A DNA stretch of 57,259 nt from a virus, in the IMG/VR virus record IMGVR_UViG_3300030104_002855, positions 4,914 to 62,172 of that record; one strand, given 5' to 3'. The stretch's first letter is position 1, and each line of letters opens with the position of its first letter. The position numbers and the translations under genes were made by a program. The notes beneath the pieces were generated by a model. It searched no databases. It worked only from the letters and a program-made list of their open reading frames with translations, and had not been told where the DNA came from. Of the stretch, positions 25,814-35,965 are shown piece after piece.

Positions 25814-28371
25814 TGGCACAGAACGACGCAGTAGATATTGATTCAGTTATTGATGAGCAATTAGAACAAATACAACTTAGTGAACTATTTCCTGAGAGAC
25901 AAGCAATAGCCGATAGAACGTACAGTGGCAAAAGATTTGGTGACACTTTTAAAAATTTTTTAGTTGAAGAACTAGGTGTACCCCCTTCTATTCTTGATTT
26001 AGCTGTTGGTCCGCAAGGCGGATTTAGAGAAAGAATGTTCACTCCTGGAAAAGGTAGTGACCCACTAGGTATACCTCCTATGTCTCCTATACAATTTAGA
26101 GGCTTTAGAGAATTACTTGAGCCTACAGATGTCGGTTCAAGAGTAGCAAGAGAAAAAGGAATTAAAGAAGATCCACCAACGCAAATTAGTAGAATTGCTG
26201 CGTATTTACCTAGAGATAGCTATGATATAGGCGTTCAAAATTTAATACGTAATTACTACGGCGATAATTTTGACGTACCAGATAATTTTGATTACGAGTT
26301 TCAACGCGAACCTTTTAATAATCAAGTTATATACCGTGACCCAACGGACAGCGAACTTAAATTTATAAATCCACCTGGCATAGATTGGGGTAATTTTTCA
26401 GCTGCCATGGCACCTATAGCAGCAGAAATAACAGGAGTTTTAGCAGGAGCAGGAGCAGGTACTGTTGGGGCACCTATTCCAGGAGTCAATCCAGCATCTG
26501 GTGCGATAGTAGGTGAAGTATTAGCTAGTTATTTATGGCGTTATAACAATTTAAACGAACTTGCTAATCAAGGATTACTTAACCCCAATTACGACGAAAC
26601 AAAAATACATTACCAAGCTATGAAAGATGCAGGTATGACTGCTCTGTTTAGTCTTGGTGGTGCAGGTGTATTTAAACTATTAAGCAGGTACGCTGGCACA
26701 GGTGCCATTATTCCTGGATTAAACGAAGAAGAGTTTGTTAAGGCTTTTGATGATTTAAAAGCTGGTGCGGATACCCCTGCTAAAGAAAAAGTAGTAGAAA
26801 CTGCTACTGTTCCTGAAGTTATGGCTACGCAAGACGTACAACCGATTATTGCTGGTGGTCTAACAGCAGAAATAGCAAGAGCAGCAGGACGAGGAGATAA
26901 AAGGGCTGGTCAAGTAGTTGCTAAACTTGAAGCAGGAGAAAAAGCTAAACTTGAAGCTATTGAAGAAACTCTTGAGGATGCAGCAGGAGTTATGCCTACT
27001 AAAACAGGACCAATACGTGAGCAATTAGATGAACTTCAACCTGAAATAGTACTTCGTAAAGAAGAATTAGGTAAAGGTATGAAGTCCGAGTTTGACGAGA
27101 CTATTGATCCTAAGGTAATGGAAGTTGAAAAAACTATAGAAAATGCTAGAGGTACTTTTGATACTAATATCAATAGTTTATTAGATGAAACTGTTGAACC
27201 TGAAGTGGCACTAGAAGCGTTAAGAAAAACAGTTGCGGATCTTTCAAAAGGCGATAAAGCTCTTCCTGGAACTGGTAAAGGATTTAAAATTAAATTAAAC
27301 AAATTACTGGCTACTAATAAAACTGAAGAAGAAATTTTAGATAAAGTTTTACAACTAGCTAAAACCAGTGACAGAGATTTTTTCAAATCTTTTTTAAATG
27401 ATTCTGAATATGTTGAAAGTGCTGTTCTATTACGTAGAGCATTAAAAAATAAATATAAAAAATCAATGAATGTTGATGACTCTGGTAATCTTATGCCTTT
27501 AACACCAGATCAACATCAAAAATTTATTACAGATAATAAAAATATTATAGAAGATTTATTTGACCCTGCTGACGCTAAAATTTTTGAAGACGCAAGTCTT
27601 TTAGGTAGACAATTAAATAGAGAAGTTAGGCGTAATGAAAAAGCTATTGATGAGTTAAGAAGGTTGCCTTGGAACTCTGAAGCGAATGCTAATCCAGAGT
27701 ATATTTTTAAAAATACATGGACAACTCAAAAAGAAGGCATAACTAAAACTAGAAAAGTTAAAGATATTATTGGTGACAACCAAGAACTAGCTGATGAGTA
27801 TCGTTTAATGATTTTAAATGATATGCGTAAACAAACAGATAATTTTAAAGGCACTAAAATAGTAGACTATATAGACAACTATGGTGCTATGCTTGAACAA
27901 TGGTATCCTAAAGATGTAGTTAAAAATTTAAGAGAATACTCAAATTTAATTAAGAGTATGAAAACTAAACAAGGTGCAGTATTTGATGATCCTGCTCTAG
28001 TTGAGCTCATGAATAAAGCAGCAAGAATTTACGTAGGATTTTTTACTGCTCCTGGTAGGGCATTAAGTGCTTCTAAACAACTTTTAGGTATGCATAAAAA
28101 TGCTAAGTTTGTTGATTTAATGCTTAACCCTCAAAAATATAGAGACGCAATAAAAATGCGTGAAATACTTGAAGATCCTAAAGTTATAGATATAGTTAAA
28201 GGTTTAAGTAGAACTTATGGTAGAGAAACAAGTTTAGTTTCAGGTTTTGATGAACCAGAAACAGGTCAAATAGAAACAGCTGATCCTGTTTTACTCAATC
28301 AACCAATAGAAGAACTAGAAATAACTGAACTAAATAGAGGTGGAGAACCGTTAATGGAGTTAAAATACTAA
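25813..28371 (+). CDS. Probable internal virion (ejection) protein (852 aa)
   Basis: Near residues 195-240 lies a membrane-active stretch (AAMAPIAAEITGVLAGAGAGTVG), followed by a helical protein with long charged coiled coils (PKVMEVEKTIENARGTFD region) and a basic C-terminal third. It starts on the previous stop (TAATGG). Internal virion proteins that cross the host membrane have such features. There is no lysozyme or transglycosylase motif. Confidence 0.5.
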   Translation: MAQNDAVDIDSVIDEQLEQIQLSELFPERQAIADRTYSGKRFGDTFKNFLVEELGVPPSILDLAVGPQGGFRERMFTPGKGSDPLGIPPMSPIQFRGFRELLEPTDVGSRVAREKGIKEDPPTQISRIAAYLPRDSYDIGVQNLIRNYYGDNFDVPDNFDYEFQREPFNNQVIYRDPTDSELKFINPPGIDWGNFSAAMAPIAAEITGVLAGAGAGTVGAPIPGVNPASGAIVGEVLASYLWRYNNLNELANQGLLNPNYDETKIHYQAMKDAGMTALFSLGGAGVFKLLSRYAGTGAIIPGLNEEEFVKAFDDLKAGADTPAKEKVVETATVPEVMATQDVQPIIAGGLTAEIARAAGRGDKRAGQVVAKLEAGEKAKLEAIEETLEDAAGVMPTKTGPIREQLDELQPEIVLRKEELGKGMKSEFDETIDPKVMEVEKTIENARGTFDTNINSLLDETVEPEVALEALRKTVADLSKGDKALPGTGKGFKIKLNKLLATNKTEEEILDKVLQLAKTSDRDFFKSFLNDSEYVESAVLLRRALKNKYKKSMNVDDSGNLMPLTPDQHQKFITDNKNIIEDLFDPADAKIFEDASLLGRQLNREVRRNEKAIDELRRLPWNSEANANPEYIFKNTWTTQKEGITKTRKVKDIIGDNQELADEYRLMILNDMRKQTDNFKGTKIVDYIDNYGAMLEQWYPKDVVKNLREYSNLIKSMKTKQGAVFDDPALVELMNKAARIYVGFFTAPGRALSASKQLLGMHKNAKFVDLMLNPQKYRDAIKMREILEDPKVIDIVKGLSRTYGRETSLVSGFDEPETGQIETADPVLLNQPIEELEITELNRGGEPLMELKY

Positions 28372-28372
28372 C

Positions 28373-29437
28373 ATGAGCGTATATGACAGAATCAGTAATT
28401 TAAACAGATTTGATGAAACCGAGTTTGTTGATCCTAGAAATCAAACAGCAACTCCACCTGTTATGCCACAACAACAAATTAATTTAGGTGGTGGTTTAGG
28501 TGGTTTTAGTATTCCTCAAATAACTTTAGATAATATATTAGCCAATATGCCACAAGGTATATTTGGTTATCAACCACCAGCTATAGAACCAGAAGTAGAA
28601 CCTGTTGAAACTGGTTTAGAAGATACAGGCGTTTCTGATGAAGTAGTAGAAGATGTTGTAGATAACAATAGATATGATTTAGGTATATTAAATCCAGAAA
28701 CAGGTGAAGTTTACGAAAGTGAAGACGATTTACCAGAAGGTGTCGTAGTAGGTGGCGGTGATGGTCCAGCAGGAACAGTCGTTGAAGGACCATATGTTGC
28801 TCCTCCTCCGCTTTCAGTTTTTTCCGAACCTAGCCCAACAATCGTGGACGGTGGTATAACTACTGTTACACCTACAGTTGACGATAGAAATTTAATTACT
28901 CCTAATGTAGAAGTACCTGAAGGCAGTATGACTGGTTTAGGTAGTTACTTTACAGCTCCACAAATTGACCAAATAGTTGACCCTGGATATAGCAGACCAG
29001 CTACTACAGATATGGATAGACTATTACAAATGCAAAGGCAAACTTACGGTAATTTTTTATATGCACCGACACCTGCTCCTGCTCCTAGCCCAGACACAGG
29101 CACAGCTCCAGGAGAAGGTGACGCTGGTTCAGGGTACGCAGGAGATGTTTATAATCCAGGTATAACTAATCCTGTTAACAACCCTATCACAGATATCTAT
29201 ACTAACCCAACAGGCATACAGTTTGATGATATTCAAAATCAAATGAGTATGAATCCTTATAGCTTTGACAACATAGGTAATTATTACACTGCTTATAACC
29301 CAGCACAAGAAATGCAACAAGGAATATTAAATAATATTTATAACATTCCTAGAGGTTACGGTTCTATGGACTTTCCTGTATTTAGTGGTATTACTAGTCT
29401 AGTACCTAGTGATACTAGGCAAACTATCGGTCGTTAA
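28373..29437 (+). CDS. Pro/Gly-rich acidic virion protein (354 aa)
   Basis: The product is acidic, Pro-rich and of low complexity (EPEVEPVETGLEDTGVSDEV; APTPAPAPSPDTGT) with scattered Tyr/Asn-Pro motifs near the end (NPITDIYTNPTG). It is the last virion gene; its stop is one base from the stop of the convergent helicase. It may be a tail-tip or internal protein; the function is unrecognised. Confidence 0.5.
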   Translation: MSVYDRISNLNRFDETEFVDPRNQTATPPVMPQQQINLGGGLGGFSIPQITLDNILANMPQGIFGYQPPAIEPEVEPVETGLEDTGVSDEVVEDVVDNNRYDLGILNPETGEVYESEDDLPEGVVVGGGDGPAGTVVEGPYVAPPPLSVFSEPSPTIVDGGITTVTPTVDDRNLITPNVEVPEGSMTGLGSYFTAPQIDQIVDPGYSRPATTDMDRLLQMQRQTYGNFLYAPTPAPAPSPDTGTAPGEGDAGSGYAGDVYNPGITNPVNNPITDIYTNPTGIQFDDIQNQMSMNPYSFDNIGNYYTAYNPAQEMQQGILNNIYNIPRGYGSMDFPVFSGITSLVPSDTRQTIGR

Positions 29438-29438
29438 A

Positions 29439-30884
29439 TTATTTTAACCAATCAGTAAACGTTTCTTCACCCAATACTAGGTTAGCTATAGATTGTTTTC
29501 TACGTAACGCTTTCACTATCTTTTCGTCCACTGTCCGTTCACAAACTATATCTATATACGTTACTTTATTAGTTTGACCAATACGATGAGCACGGTCTTC
29601 TGATTGTAAACGTTTTTCTAAGTCATAGTTGTTACTATAATAGATAACAGTACTGGCAGCAGTGAGTGTTATTCCGTAACCACCTGTTTGAGTATTACCT
29701 ACAAAAAATCTTAGAGGACTATTTGGGTCTTGAAACTCATCAATAACCCTTTCACGTTCAGCTTGTTCAACGCCACCGTAATAAGTTCCTACTGAATTTC
29801 TACCATAAATGTCAATTAAGGTATTTTCTATTTTTTGTATGTCATATCTATAATTAGCCCAAATAATGACTTTTCCGTCAGTTTCTTCTAATATAGAGAG
29901 CAATTCTGGGAGTCTTTGAGAAGTTATTTCGGTAGTAACTCCGTCATCAGTCACTGTGAATCCGCATGAAATTTGGTGTAAACGTATGATTTGCGTTATA
30001 ACGTTTTTAATAGTAACGGTCTTAGAATTTTTTAATAAAGTCACAGCAAAACGTTGTAATTCTTTATACGCTTTCTGTTGGTCTTTTGTCATTTCTATAG
30101 TTCGTTTAATATAAACTTTTTCAGGTAAGTCTAAACAATCTTTTTTCAAAACTCTGTGGCTAAACTTAGTAAGTAACTCATTTAATTCATCCATGTTTTT
30201 ATAACCTGTGACAAATTTAAAAGTTCTACCTTGACCACTCTTTTCTACCATGTCTGCGTAACGTGCACGGAAACTATAGTAACTACTAAAGCCCAATAAT
30301 GCAGGGTTTAAAAACATACATTGACTATATAAATCTAGAGGACTTTTAGTAACAGGTGAGCCAGTAAGTATTCTTCTATAATAAGCGTACTTACCTAATC
30401 GTACACAGTTCGCTGTCCGTTTAGCGTCTTGATTTTTTATAGTGGTACTTTCATCAATAATAAAAATTGACTTACTTAGTTGTAAAAACTTATTAGCAAA
30501 CTGAACACCTTTTTTAGTGCTAAATGCTTCTATGTTCATAACTAGTATTTTTAAATTAAAGTCTGAAGAATAAATTACTTTTAATTCTTTTTGAAAAGAC
30601 TTAGTGTGATTACTTTGCCACTTCACTATGTCATAAGGTACGTGGTCAGGTAAGTGTGTTGGTATTTCTTTACTTACCCAATTATCATATACACCTTTAG
30701 GTGCAACTATAAGTGCATTATATATCTTGCCTTGGCTATATAAGTAAGCAATATTATCCAGTATAACTTTCGACTTACCGCAACCCATCTCCATAAATAA
30801 AGCATACTCATCTTTATCGTGTGATACTTCTAATGCTTCTAGCTGATGGTCGTATGGTTTAGTCTTAAATTTAAAATCTTTCAC
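29439..30884 (-). CDS. SNF2-type (SF2) DNA helicase/translocase
   Basis: The motifs run in order: Walker A in LFMEMGCGKSKVILDN, a DExx box as IIDEST, TGSPVTKSPLDLYSQ (motif III), VIIWANYRYDIQKIE, GGYGITLTAAST and RAHRIGQTNKVTYIDIV (motif VI). These are typical of SNF2/Rad54-family phage helicases of about 480 residues. It is one of only two - strand genes here and converges on the virion operon, with no terminator between the stops. It probably acts in recombination-linked replication. Confidence 0.88.
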   Translation of the reverse strand: MKDFKFKTKPYDHQLEALEVSHDKDEYALFMEMGCGKSKVILDNIAYLYSQGKIYNALIVAPKGVYDNWVSKEIPTHLPDHVPYDIVKWQSNHTKSFQKELKVIYSSDFNLKILVMNIEAFSTKKGVQFANKFLQLSKSIFIIDESTTIKNQDAKRTANCVRLGKYAYYRRILTGSPVTKSPLDLYSQCMFLNPALLGFSSYYSFRARYADMVEKSGQGRTFKFVTGYKNMDELNELLTKFSHRVLKKDCLDLPEKVYIKRTIEMTKDQQKAYKELQRFAVTLLKNSKTVTIKNVITQIIRLHQISCGFTVTDDGVTTEITSQRLPELLSILEETDGKVIIWANYRYDIQKIENTLIDIYGRNSVGTYYGGVEQAERERVIDEFQDPNSPLRFFVGNTQTGGYGITLTAASTVIYYSNNYDLEKRLQSEDRAHRIGQTNKVTYIDIVCERTVDEKIVKALRRKQSIANLVLGEETFTDWLK

Positions 30885-31301
30885 TATCTTAGTCTCTTAA
30901 TTAGTAAGAGCAGAGTATTCTATTCCTTACACTAGAAAACTACTGCCTTACTTATAGGTAATAATAAAGTACTTCAGTAAGAAATAAAAGGTTATTGCGT
31001 GTTTTATGCTAATAGCGACGTAATACGTTCAGCCAATACGCCACTAGCCCTTATATAATAAGCGTTTAAAAAAATTCTATTACAGCTATTAGCTAAACAC
31101 AAATGTTTTTTGATTTTTAAAACATAAATTATTTTTACCTATATAGCACATAGGGTTTTATTTTTTAGTAGATTAGGTTTATAATTTTTTATAGGGTAGC
31201 TTAACTTAGTGTTAAGGTTATTCATATGTAATCTCCTTTCATGGCTATCTACTTACCCTTAATTTGTAGGTAGCCGTGATTTTAAGATAAAAAGAGACAA
31301 G
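30885..31301. promoter_or_regulatory. Divergent control region with structured leader
   Basis: This gene-free stretch separates the - strand helicase from the rightward replication genes, so it should hold promoters in both directions. On the + strand TATAAT lies at 31180-31185. Downstream are a small hairpin (CTTAAC/GTTAAG near 31200-31216) and a strong one: GGCTATCTAC at 31243-31252 pairing with GTAGGTAGCC at 31266-31275 around a 13-base loop. A clear SD for the next gene follows only after this hairpin. No protein-coding ORF is supported. Confidence 0.6.
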
Positions 31302-31613
31302 ATGGCAGTATACGTAGTACAAAAACCAGATAGTAAAAAGAACATACTTTCCGCTTCACAGTTTGGTGATTTTGAATTTATACTGGATAGAACTCCAGAT
31401 ATGATATTTAGTCCTGTTCCAACTGTAGCTAAAATACGTAAGAAACTAATTGACTTCAATGATGACGACTACCTTTTATTAATTGGCGATCCCGCAGTTA
31501 TAGGCGTATGTGTACATTACGCTTTACAAAATAATAGAGGTAGGGCTAACTTACTTAAATGGGATAACCGTGAATATAAATACTTTAACATTGAGGTAAA
31601 TACAAATGTTTGA
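31302..31613 (+). CDS. Early protein of unknown function (103 aa)
   Basis: This is the first gene of the replication operon. The sequence (MAVYVVQKPDSKKNILSASQ, then FNDDDYLLLIGDPAVIGVCV) suggests a small alpha/beta fold with no catalytic motif. The end overlaps the next gene by eight bases. Similar genes head replication blocks in marine podoviruses, and its location suggests an early function. Confidence 0.55.
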   Translation: MAVYVVQKPDSKKNILSASQFGDFEFILDRTPDMIFSPVPTVAKIRKKLIDFNDDDYLLLIGDPAVIGVCVHYALQNNRGRANLLKWDNREYKYFNIEVNTNV

Positions 31614-32139
31614 ACCAGAAGATAAACCAATGGGCGACGCTTCCCTTAAAGCGTTATCTGATAAATGTAAAATTTTAGAAAATTTAATGGACAGTATATC
31701 AGACGTTGAAGAAAACTTAGGTAAATTAAAGGCTAAGTATAGAGAAATAAGCGAGGTAGACATACCGAGTATGCTTAGTGAGCTAGGGCTTAGTGAAATT
31801 ACACTAGCTAATGGTAATAAAATAAGTACCACTAGCTATTATTCAGCACGTATAAGTGAAGACAAACGTGATGAAGCCTTTCAATGGCTTAATGATAATG
31901 GCTTTGCTGATATTATTAAAAATACTGTTTCTGTAAGTTTTGGTAGAGAAGAAGACGACTCTGCTAAAAAGCTCGTAGATAGCTTAGAGGATAATGGGTA
32001 CGCTACTGCTCAAAAAAAGTGGGTAGAACCTATGACACTCAAGGCTTTTGTACGGGAACAAGTGGAAAAGGGTTCCGACCTGCCCTTAGAAACTTTTAAT
32101 GTTTATATAGGTCAAAAAACAAGGATAATTAAAAAATGA
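31606..32139 (+). CDS. Coiled-coil replication-region protein (177 aa)
   Basis: Residues 10-60 are a coiled coil (SDKCKILENLMDSISDVEEN), followed by an alpha/beta domain with ITLANGNKISTTSYYSARI and a C-terminal LKAFVREQVEKGSDLPLETF. It overlaps the SSB-like gene by four bases. It may be an SSB partner or recombination accessory; this is inferred from neighbours only. Confidence 0.5.
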   Translation: MFEPEDKPMGDASLKALSDKCKILENLMDSISDVEENLGKLKAKYREISEVDIPSMLSELGLSEITLANGNKISTTSYYSARISEDKRDEAFQWLNDNGFADIIKNTVSVSFGREEDDSAKKLVDSLEDNGYATAQKKWVEPMTLKAFVREQVEKGSDLPLETFNVYIGQKTRIIKK

Positions 32140-32912
32140 CACAAGAAAAAAGTGAAATAAGTGAAAAGAAAAAAACTGAACTAGCTGTGCCGTCTGCCTT
32201 TATGGAAGACGCTAACAGTGGTTTAGAGAATATAACCTCTGATGACCTTACCATACCTCGTTTAAAAATACTTCAAGCGTTAAGCCCAGAAGTAAACAAG
32301 CGTGACGGTAAGTATGTTGAAGGTGCCGACGCTGGTGACGTAATTAATACTGTCACTAGTAAGCTCTATAGCGATGAAAACCCTCTGGTAGTTTTACCTG
32401 TGAGTTATAAACGTTTGTTTTTAGAGTGGCAACCTAGAGACTCTGGTGGTGGTTTAGTTACGTCGCATGATGACCAATCTATCCTTAGTAAAACTACTAA
32501 GAACGATAGGGGTCAGGATGTACTTGAAAACGGTAACTATATACAAACCTCAGCTAACCATTTTGTTATTGTATTAAATAGCGACGGTAGCTTTGACCAA
32601 GCAGTTATTCCTATGGCTGGTACACAGCTTAAAAAGTCACGTACTTGGAACTCTGTTATGGCTAGTTTAAAACTACGATCAGGTGATAAGGTGTTTACCC
32701 CACCTAGCTTTAGTCACAGGTATAGTATGAAAACGGTACAAGAGTCCAATGACCGTGGCTCTTGGTTCGGTTGGAATATTACTAACCTTGGACCAATTAG
32801 TGAAGAAGATATGTTTTTCTACGAAGCAGCAAAAGACTTTGCTTCATCTGTAGGAGAAGTTAGTATGTCAAGTAACAGTGGTGAAGCCTCAACTGAGGAT
32901 GCACCGTTTTAA
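32136..32912 (+). CDS. Single-stranded DNA-binding-like protein
   Basis: The 258-residue protein has an OB-like beta core (LVVLPVSYKRLFLEW, HFVIVLNSDGSFDQAVIPM), followed by an acidic flexible tail ending in STEDAPF. Acidic tails with a terminal aromatic residue are the partner-binding tip of SSBs (E. coli DDDIPF) and T7 gp2.5. Place before primase and helicase genes and a strong terminator right after it, permitting higher expression, also fit. Confidence 0.65.
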   Translation: MTQEKSEISEKKKTELAVPSAFMEDANSGLENITSDDLTIPRLKILQALSPEVNKRDGKYVEGADAGDVINTVTSKLYSDENPLVVLPVSYKRLFLEWQPRDSGGGLVTSHDDQSILSKTTKNDRGQDVLENGNYIQTSANHFVIVLNSDGSFDQAVIPMAGTQLKKSRTWNSVMASLKLRSGDKVFTPPSFSHRYSMKTVQESNDRGSWFGWNITNLGPISEEDMFFYEAAKDFASSVGEVSMSSNSGEASTEDAPF

Positions 32913-32917
32913 CTCTT

Positions 32918-32941
32918 GGGGGCTTTATGCCCCCTTCTTTT
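32918..32941 (+). terminator. Intrinsic terminator after the SSB-like gene
   Basis: A perfect GGGGGC/GCCCCC stem with a TTTAT loop is followed by TTCTTTT. It begins five bases after the stop of the SSB-like gene and should cut transcription of the downstream primase operon relative to SSB. Confidence 0.88.
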
Positions 32942-32954
32942 ATAGGAGATTGTA

Positions 32955-34460
32955 TTGGACCTTGCCCAACAGTTTAGTCAAATTTTTGAAGGCTCTAAAC
33001 GTGCACACGGCATATTTGATATCAATGACTATAATAATGGTCAAAAGCAACAAGGTGTTGCTCGCACTATAAAGACCGTAGGTGCCACCCTACAAAACTG
33101 GACAGATCATTTAGAAGGTAAAACTGGCATAGGTATCATACCTATTAATGAAGATAATTTAGTTAAATGGGGAGTTATTGATATTGATACGTACTCTCTT
33201 GATCTACCTAAATTAGTACAAAAAATAGAAGATTTTAAATTACCACTTATAGTATGTAGAAGTAAAAGTGGTGGAGCTCACGTATTCTGCTTTACTGATG
33301 ATTGGGTACAAGCTGGGGATATGCAGGATAAACTAAGAGAGTTGGCTGCAGGGTTAGGTTATGGTGGTGTAGAAATATTTCCTAAACAACGTGAGGTACT
33401 TGTAGACCGTGGAGATATAGGTAGTTGGTTAAATATGCCTTATTTTGAAGGCAGTACCTCAGTAAGATATGCGTTAAGTATAAAAGGTGAAGCACTTACC
33501 CCAGAAGAGTTCATAGCTTTTGTACAAAAGCGTAGAGTAAGTCTTGACGTATTAAATGCTTTATCCGTACCAGAAATAGAGGAATTAAAAGGTGGACCAC
33601 CGTGTTTAAAAACACTACTCAAACAAGGTTTTCCTGAAGGCACTCGCAATAATGGTTTATTTAATGTAGGTGTATATTTAAAACAAGCTACACCTGATAA
33701 ATGGGAAACTGAAATAGAGGACTACAATAGAAAATTTGTTACTCCGCCTCTCCCTGCTCAAGAAGTAATTACTTTAATAAGTACGTTAAAGAAAAAAGAT
33801 TATAACTATAAATGTAGTGATGAACCTATACGTTCCTACTGTGACGTACAAAAATGTCGTACTTGTAAGTTTGGCGTAGGAAAAGGTAACACTGCTCCAA
33901 CATTTTCTAGTTTAGCTAAACTAGATACTAAACCACCTTTATGGTTTTTGTCTATTGATGATAAACGTTTAGAGCTTACTACCGAACAATTACAAAATCA
34001 AACTAAGTTTCAACGTGCCTGTATGGATGTTATAAATCTTATGCCACCTAAAACTAATGAACGTGCTTGGCAGGCACAAATACAAAGTTTAATGGATAGT
34101 GGTATGGAAATTATAGAGGTCAGTAATGACGTATCATTAGACGGTCAGTTTAAAGATTTACTAGAATCGTTTTGTACCGACTTAGCCCAAGCCAGTACAC
34201 GTGAAGAAGTTTTACTAGGTAAGCCCTATACAGAAAACGGTAACACCCACTTTAGAATTAAAGACTTACGTGAGTACCTAGTTAAACATAGATTCACTGA
34301 GCTTGACACTAATAAAATAGCCAGTAAACTACGAGACTTAAAGGCTAAACATACGTTCTGGAACCTAAAAGGTAGGGGAACTAATGTTTGGTACATACCT
34401 GAGATTGACTATAAAGATGAAACACTAGACGGTCATGACTTTACAGAGGATATGATGTGA
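32955..34460 (+). CDS. AEP-type DNA primase/primase-polymerase
   Basis: The start is a TTG at 32955 with ATAGGAGA just upstream. Archaeo-eukaryotic primase motifs are visible: D76 and D78 in GVIDIDTY, H109 in SKSGGAHVFCF, and GVEIFPKQ near 140 as the third motif. A zinc cluster with C287, C296, C301 and C304 (CDVQKCRTCKFG) follows, with C217 further upstream. The C-terminal 190 residues are a helical winged-type domain. It would prime replication for the PolA enzyme. No fused helicase is present; the next gene supplies one. Confidence 0.75.
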   Translation: MDLAQQFSQIFEGSKRAHGIFDINDYNNGQKQQGVARTIKTVGATLQNWTDHLEGKTGIGIIPINEDNLVKWGVIDIDTYSLDLPKLVQKIEDFKLPLIVCRSKSGGAHVFCFTDDWVQAGDMQDKLRELAAGLGYGGVEIFPKQREVLVDRGDIGSWLNMPYFEGSTSVRYALSIKGEALTPEEFIAFVQKRRVSLDVLNALSVPEIEELKGGPPCLKTLLKQGFPEGTRNNGLFNVGVYLKQATPDKWETEIEDYNRKFVTPPLPAQEVITLISTLKKKDYNYKCSDEPIRSYCDVQKCRTCKFGVGKGNTAPTFSSLAKLDTKPPLWFLSIDDKRLELTTEQLQNQTKFQRACMDVINLMPPKTNERAWQAQIQSLMDSGMEIIEVSNDVSLDGQFKDLLESFCTDLAQASTREEVLLGKPYTENGNTHFRIKDLREYLVKHRFTELDTNKIASKLRDLKAKHTFWNLKGRGTNVWYIPEIDYKDETLDGHDFTEDMM

Positions 34461-35956
34461 CTTGGAACGTTGTCCTTGGTCCTCCTGGAACAGGTAAAAC
34501 TACTTACCTACTAAAAACTGTTGAAGAATTATTCAAAAAAGATATAAAACCTTATGAGTTAGCATATCTTGCTTTTACTAAAAAGGCAGCAACGGAAGCT
34601 CTACAAAGGGCTGTAGAAAAGTTTGAATATGAACCTGATCAATTAGTTTATTTTAGAACGATACATTCACTTTGTTATTTCTGGCAAGGATTAAGTAAGT
34701 CTGATGTATTAGATAGAAAAGATTTAAGAGCGTTTAGTCAAACTGTAGGTGAAAAAATAAGTTCTGCTTGGGATGGTGAAAACTTAATGGCGTTAAACTC
34801 TAAGGGTGATCAAATGTTATTCTTAGAAAATATGGCACGTAACAAAGGTGAACCTTATCGGTTAACTTGGAATAAAGCCAATACTGATATATCTTGGATA
34901 CATTTTGATTGGTTTTGTAAAAACTATAATCAGTATAAAGCGTTGAATTACTTAATGGATTTTACAGATATGTTAACAGGTTTCTTAGAGTTTGAAACTA
35001 GACCACCTTTAAAAGCATTAATTGTAGATGAAGCTCAGGATTTATCAGCACTACAATGGAAGTGTGTACATAAATTAGCTCAAGATGTTGACCATGTTTA
35101 TATAGCTGGGGATGATGACCAAGCTATTTATAAGTGGGCAGGTGCTGACCCAGATCACTTTATAAATTTAGCTGGTAAAGAAATATACTTAGAGCAAAGT
35201 TACCGTGTACCTAAAAAAGTTCATGACGTAGCATTAAACATAGTAAAAAGAATACGTAATCGTAGACATAAAACTTGGATACCTAGAGAAGAAGAAGGAA
35301 GCGTTACCTACCATAATAACTTTGAACATATAGATATTTCTGACGGCGATTGGTTATTCTTAGCTAGAAATAATTATTTATTGAATAACGTAGAAAAACA
35401 TTTACGTACTAATGGGTACTTTTTTACCAAAAATAATAGAGCTTCTGTAAGTGAAAACCTATTGACCGCCATTAAAGATTGGGAACTTTTACGTAAAGGT
35501 GAAAGTATAGAAGCGAATAGAATCAAGAAAATATATGGTCAGATGAAAGCAGGTAAAGGTGTGCGTACTGGTTATAAAACTATGAAACAAGCTAGTCCTG
35601 ATTTAATTTTAAACATTAATCAACTTAAAAAGAATTATGGATTATTGGTAGATGATATATGGCATAAGTCTTTTGATTTAATAGGTGATGCTCAACGTGA
35701 GTACATTATTTCTGGCTTACGTAAGGGTGAAAAAGTAAATTCTTCAAGAATTAAATTGAACACTATACACGCCACTAAAGGTGGTGAGTGTGAAAATGTA
35801 GTACTTTTAACTGACGTAGCTAATAAAACTTATGAAGAATTATATAGAAGCCCAGATAATGAGTGTCGTGCTTTTTATGTAGGTGTTACTAGGACTAAAG
35901 AAAATCTACATATAGTGCAAGGTAAAACTAGAAAAGAGTTTAAAGTTATGATATAA
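34457..35956 (+). CDS. UvrD/PcrA-like SF1 helicase
   Basis: A GTG start overlaps the primase stop. Motifs run in SF1A order: Walker A GPPGTGKTT (8-16), LAFTKKAATEA, FRTIHSLCY, DExx box IVDEAQDLSALQ, AGDDDQAIYKWAGADP, LEQSYRVPKKV, NTIHATKGGECENVVLL and AFYVGVTRTKENLHIV. At 499 residues it is shorter than UvrD and lacks large insertion domains, like T4 Dda-type phage helicases. It probably unwinds DNA for replication or repair. Confidence 0.9.
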   Translation: MTWNVVLGPPGTGKTTYLLKTVEELFKKDIKPYELAYLAFTKKAATEALQRAVEKFEYEPDQLVYFRTIHSLCYFWQGLSKSDVLDRKDLRAFSQTVGEKISSAWDGENLMALNSKGDQMLFLENMARNKGEPYRLTWNKANTDISWIHFDWFCKNYNQYKALNYLMDFTDMLTGFLEFETRPPLKALIVDEAQDLSALQWKCVHKLAQDVDHVYIAGDDDQAIYKWAGADPDHFINLAGKEIYLEQSYRVPKKVHDVALNIVKRIRNRRHKTWIPREEEGSVTYHNNFEHIDISDGDWLFLARNNYLLNNVEKHLRTNGYFFTKNNRASVSENLLTAIKDWELLRKGESIEANRIKKIYGQMKAGKGVRTGYKTMKQASPDLILNINQLKKNYGLLVDDIWHKSFDLIGDAQREYIISGLRKGEKVNSSRIKLNTIHATKGGECENVVLLTDVANKTYEELYRSPDNECRAFYVGVTRTKENLHIVQGKTRKEFKVMI

Positions 35957-35965
35957 CTTTACTTC

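Noticed and set aside
26036-27386. Leftward frames opposite virion genes
   Set aside because: Shadow frames without SD or promoters in a uniform rightward operon.
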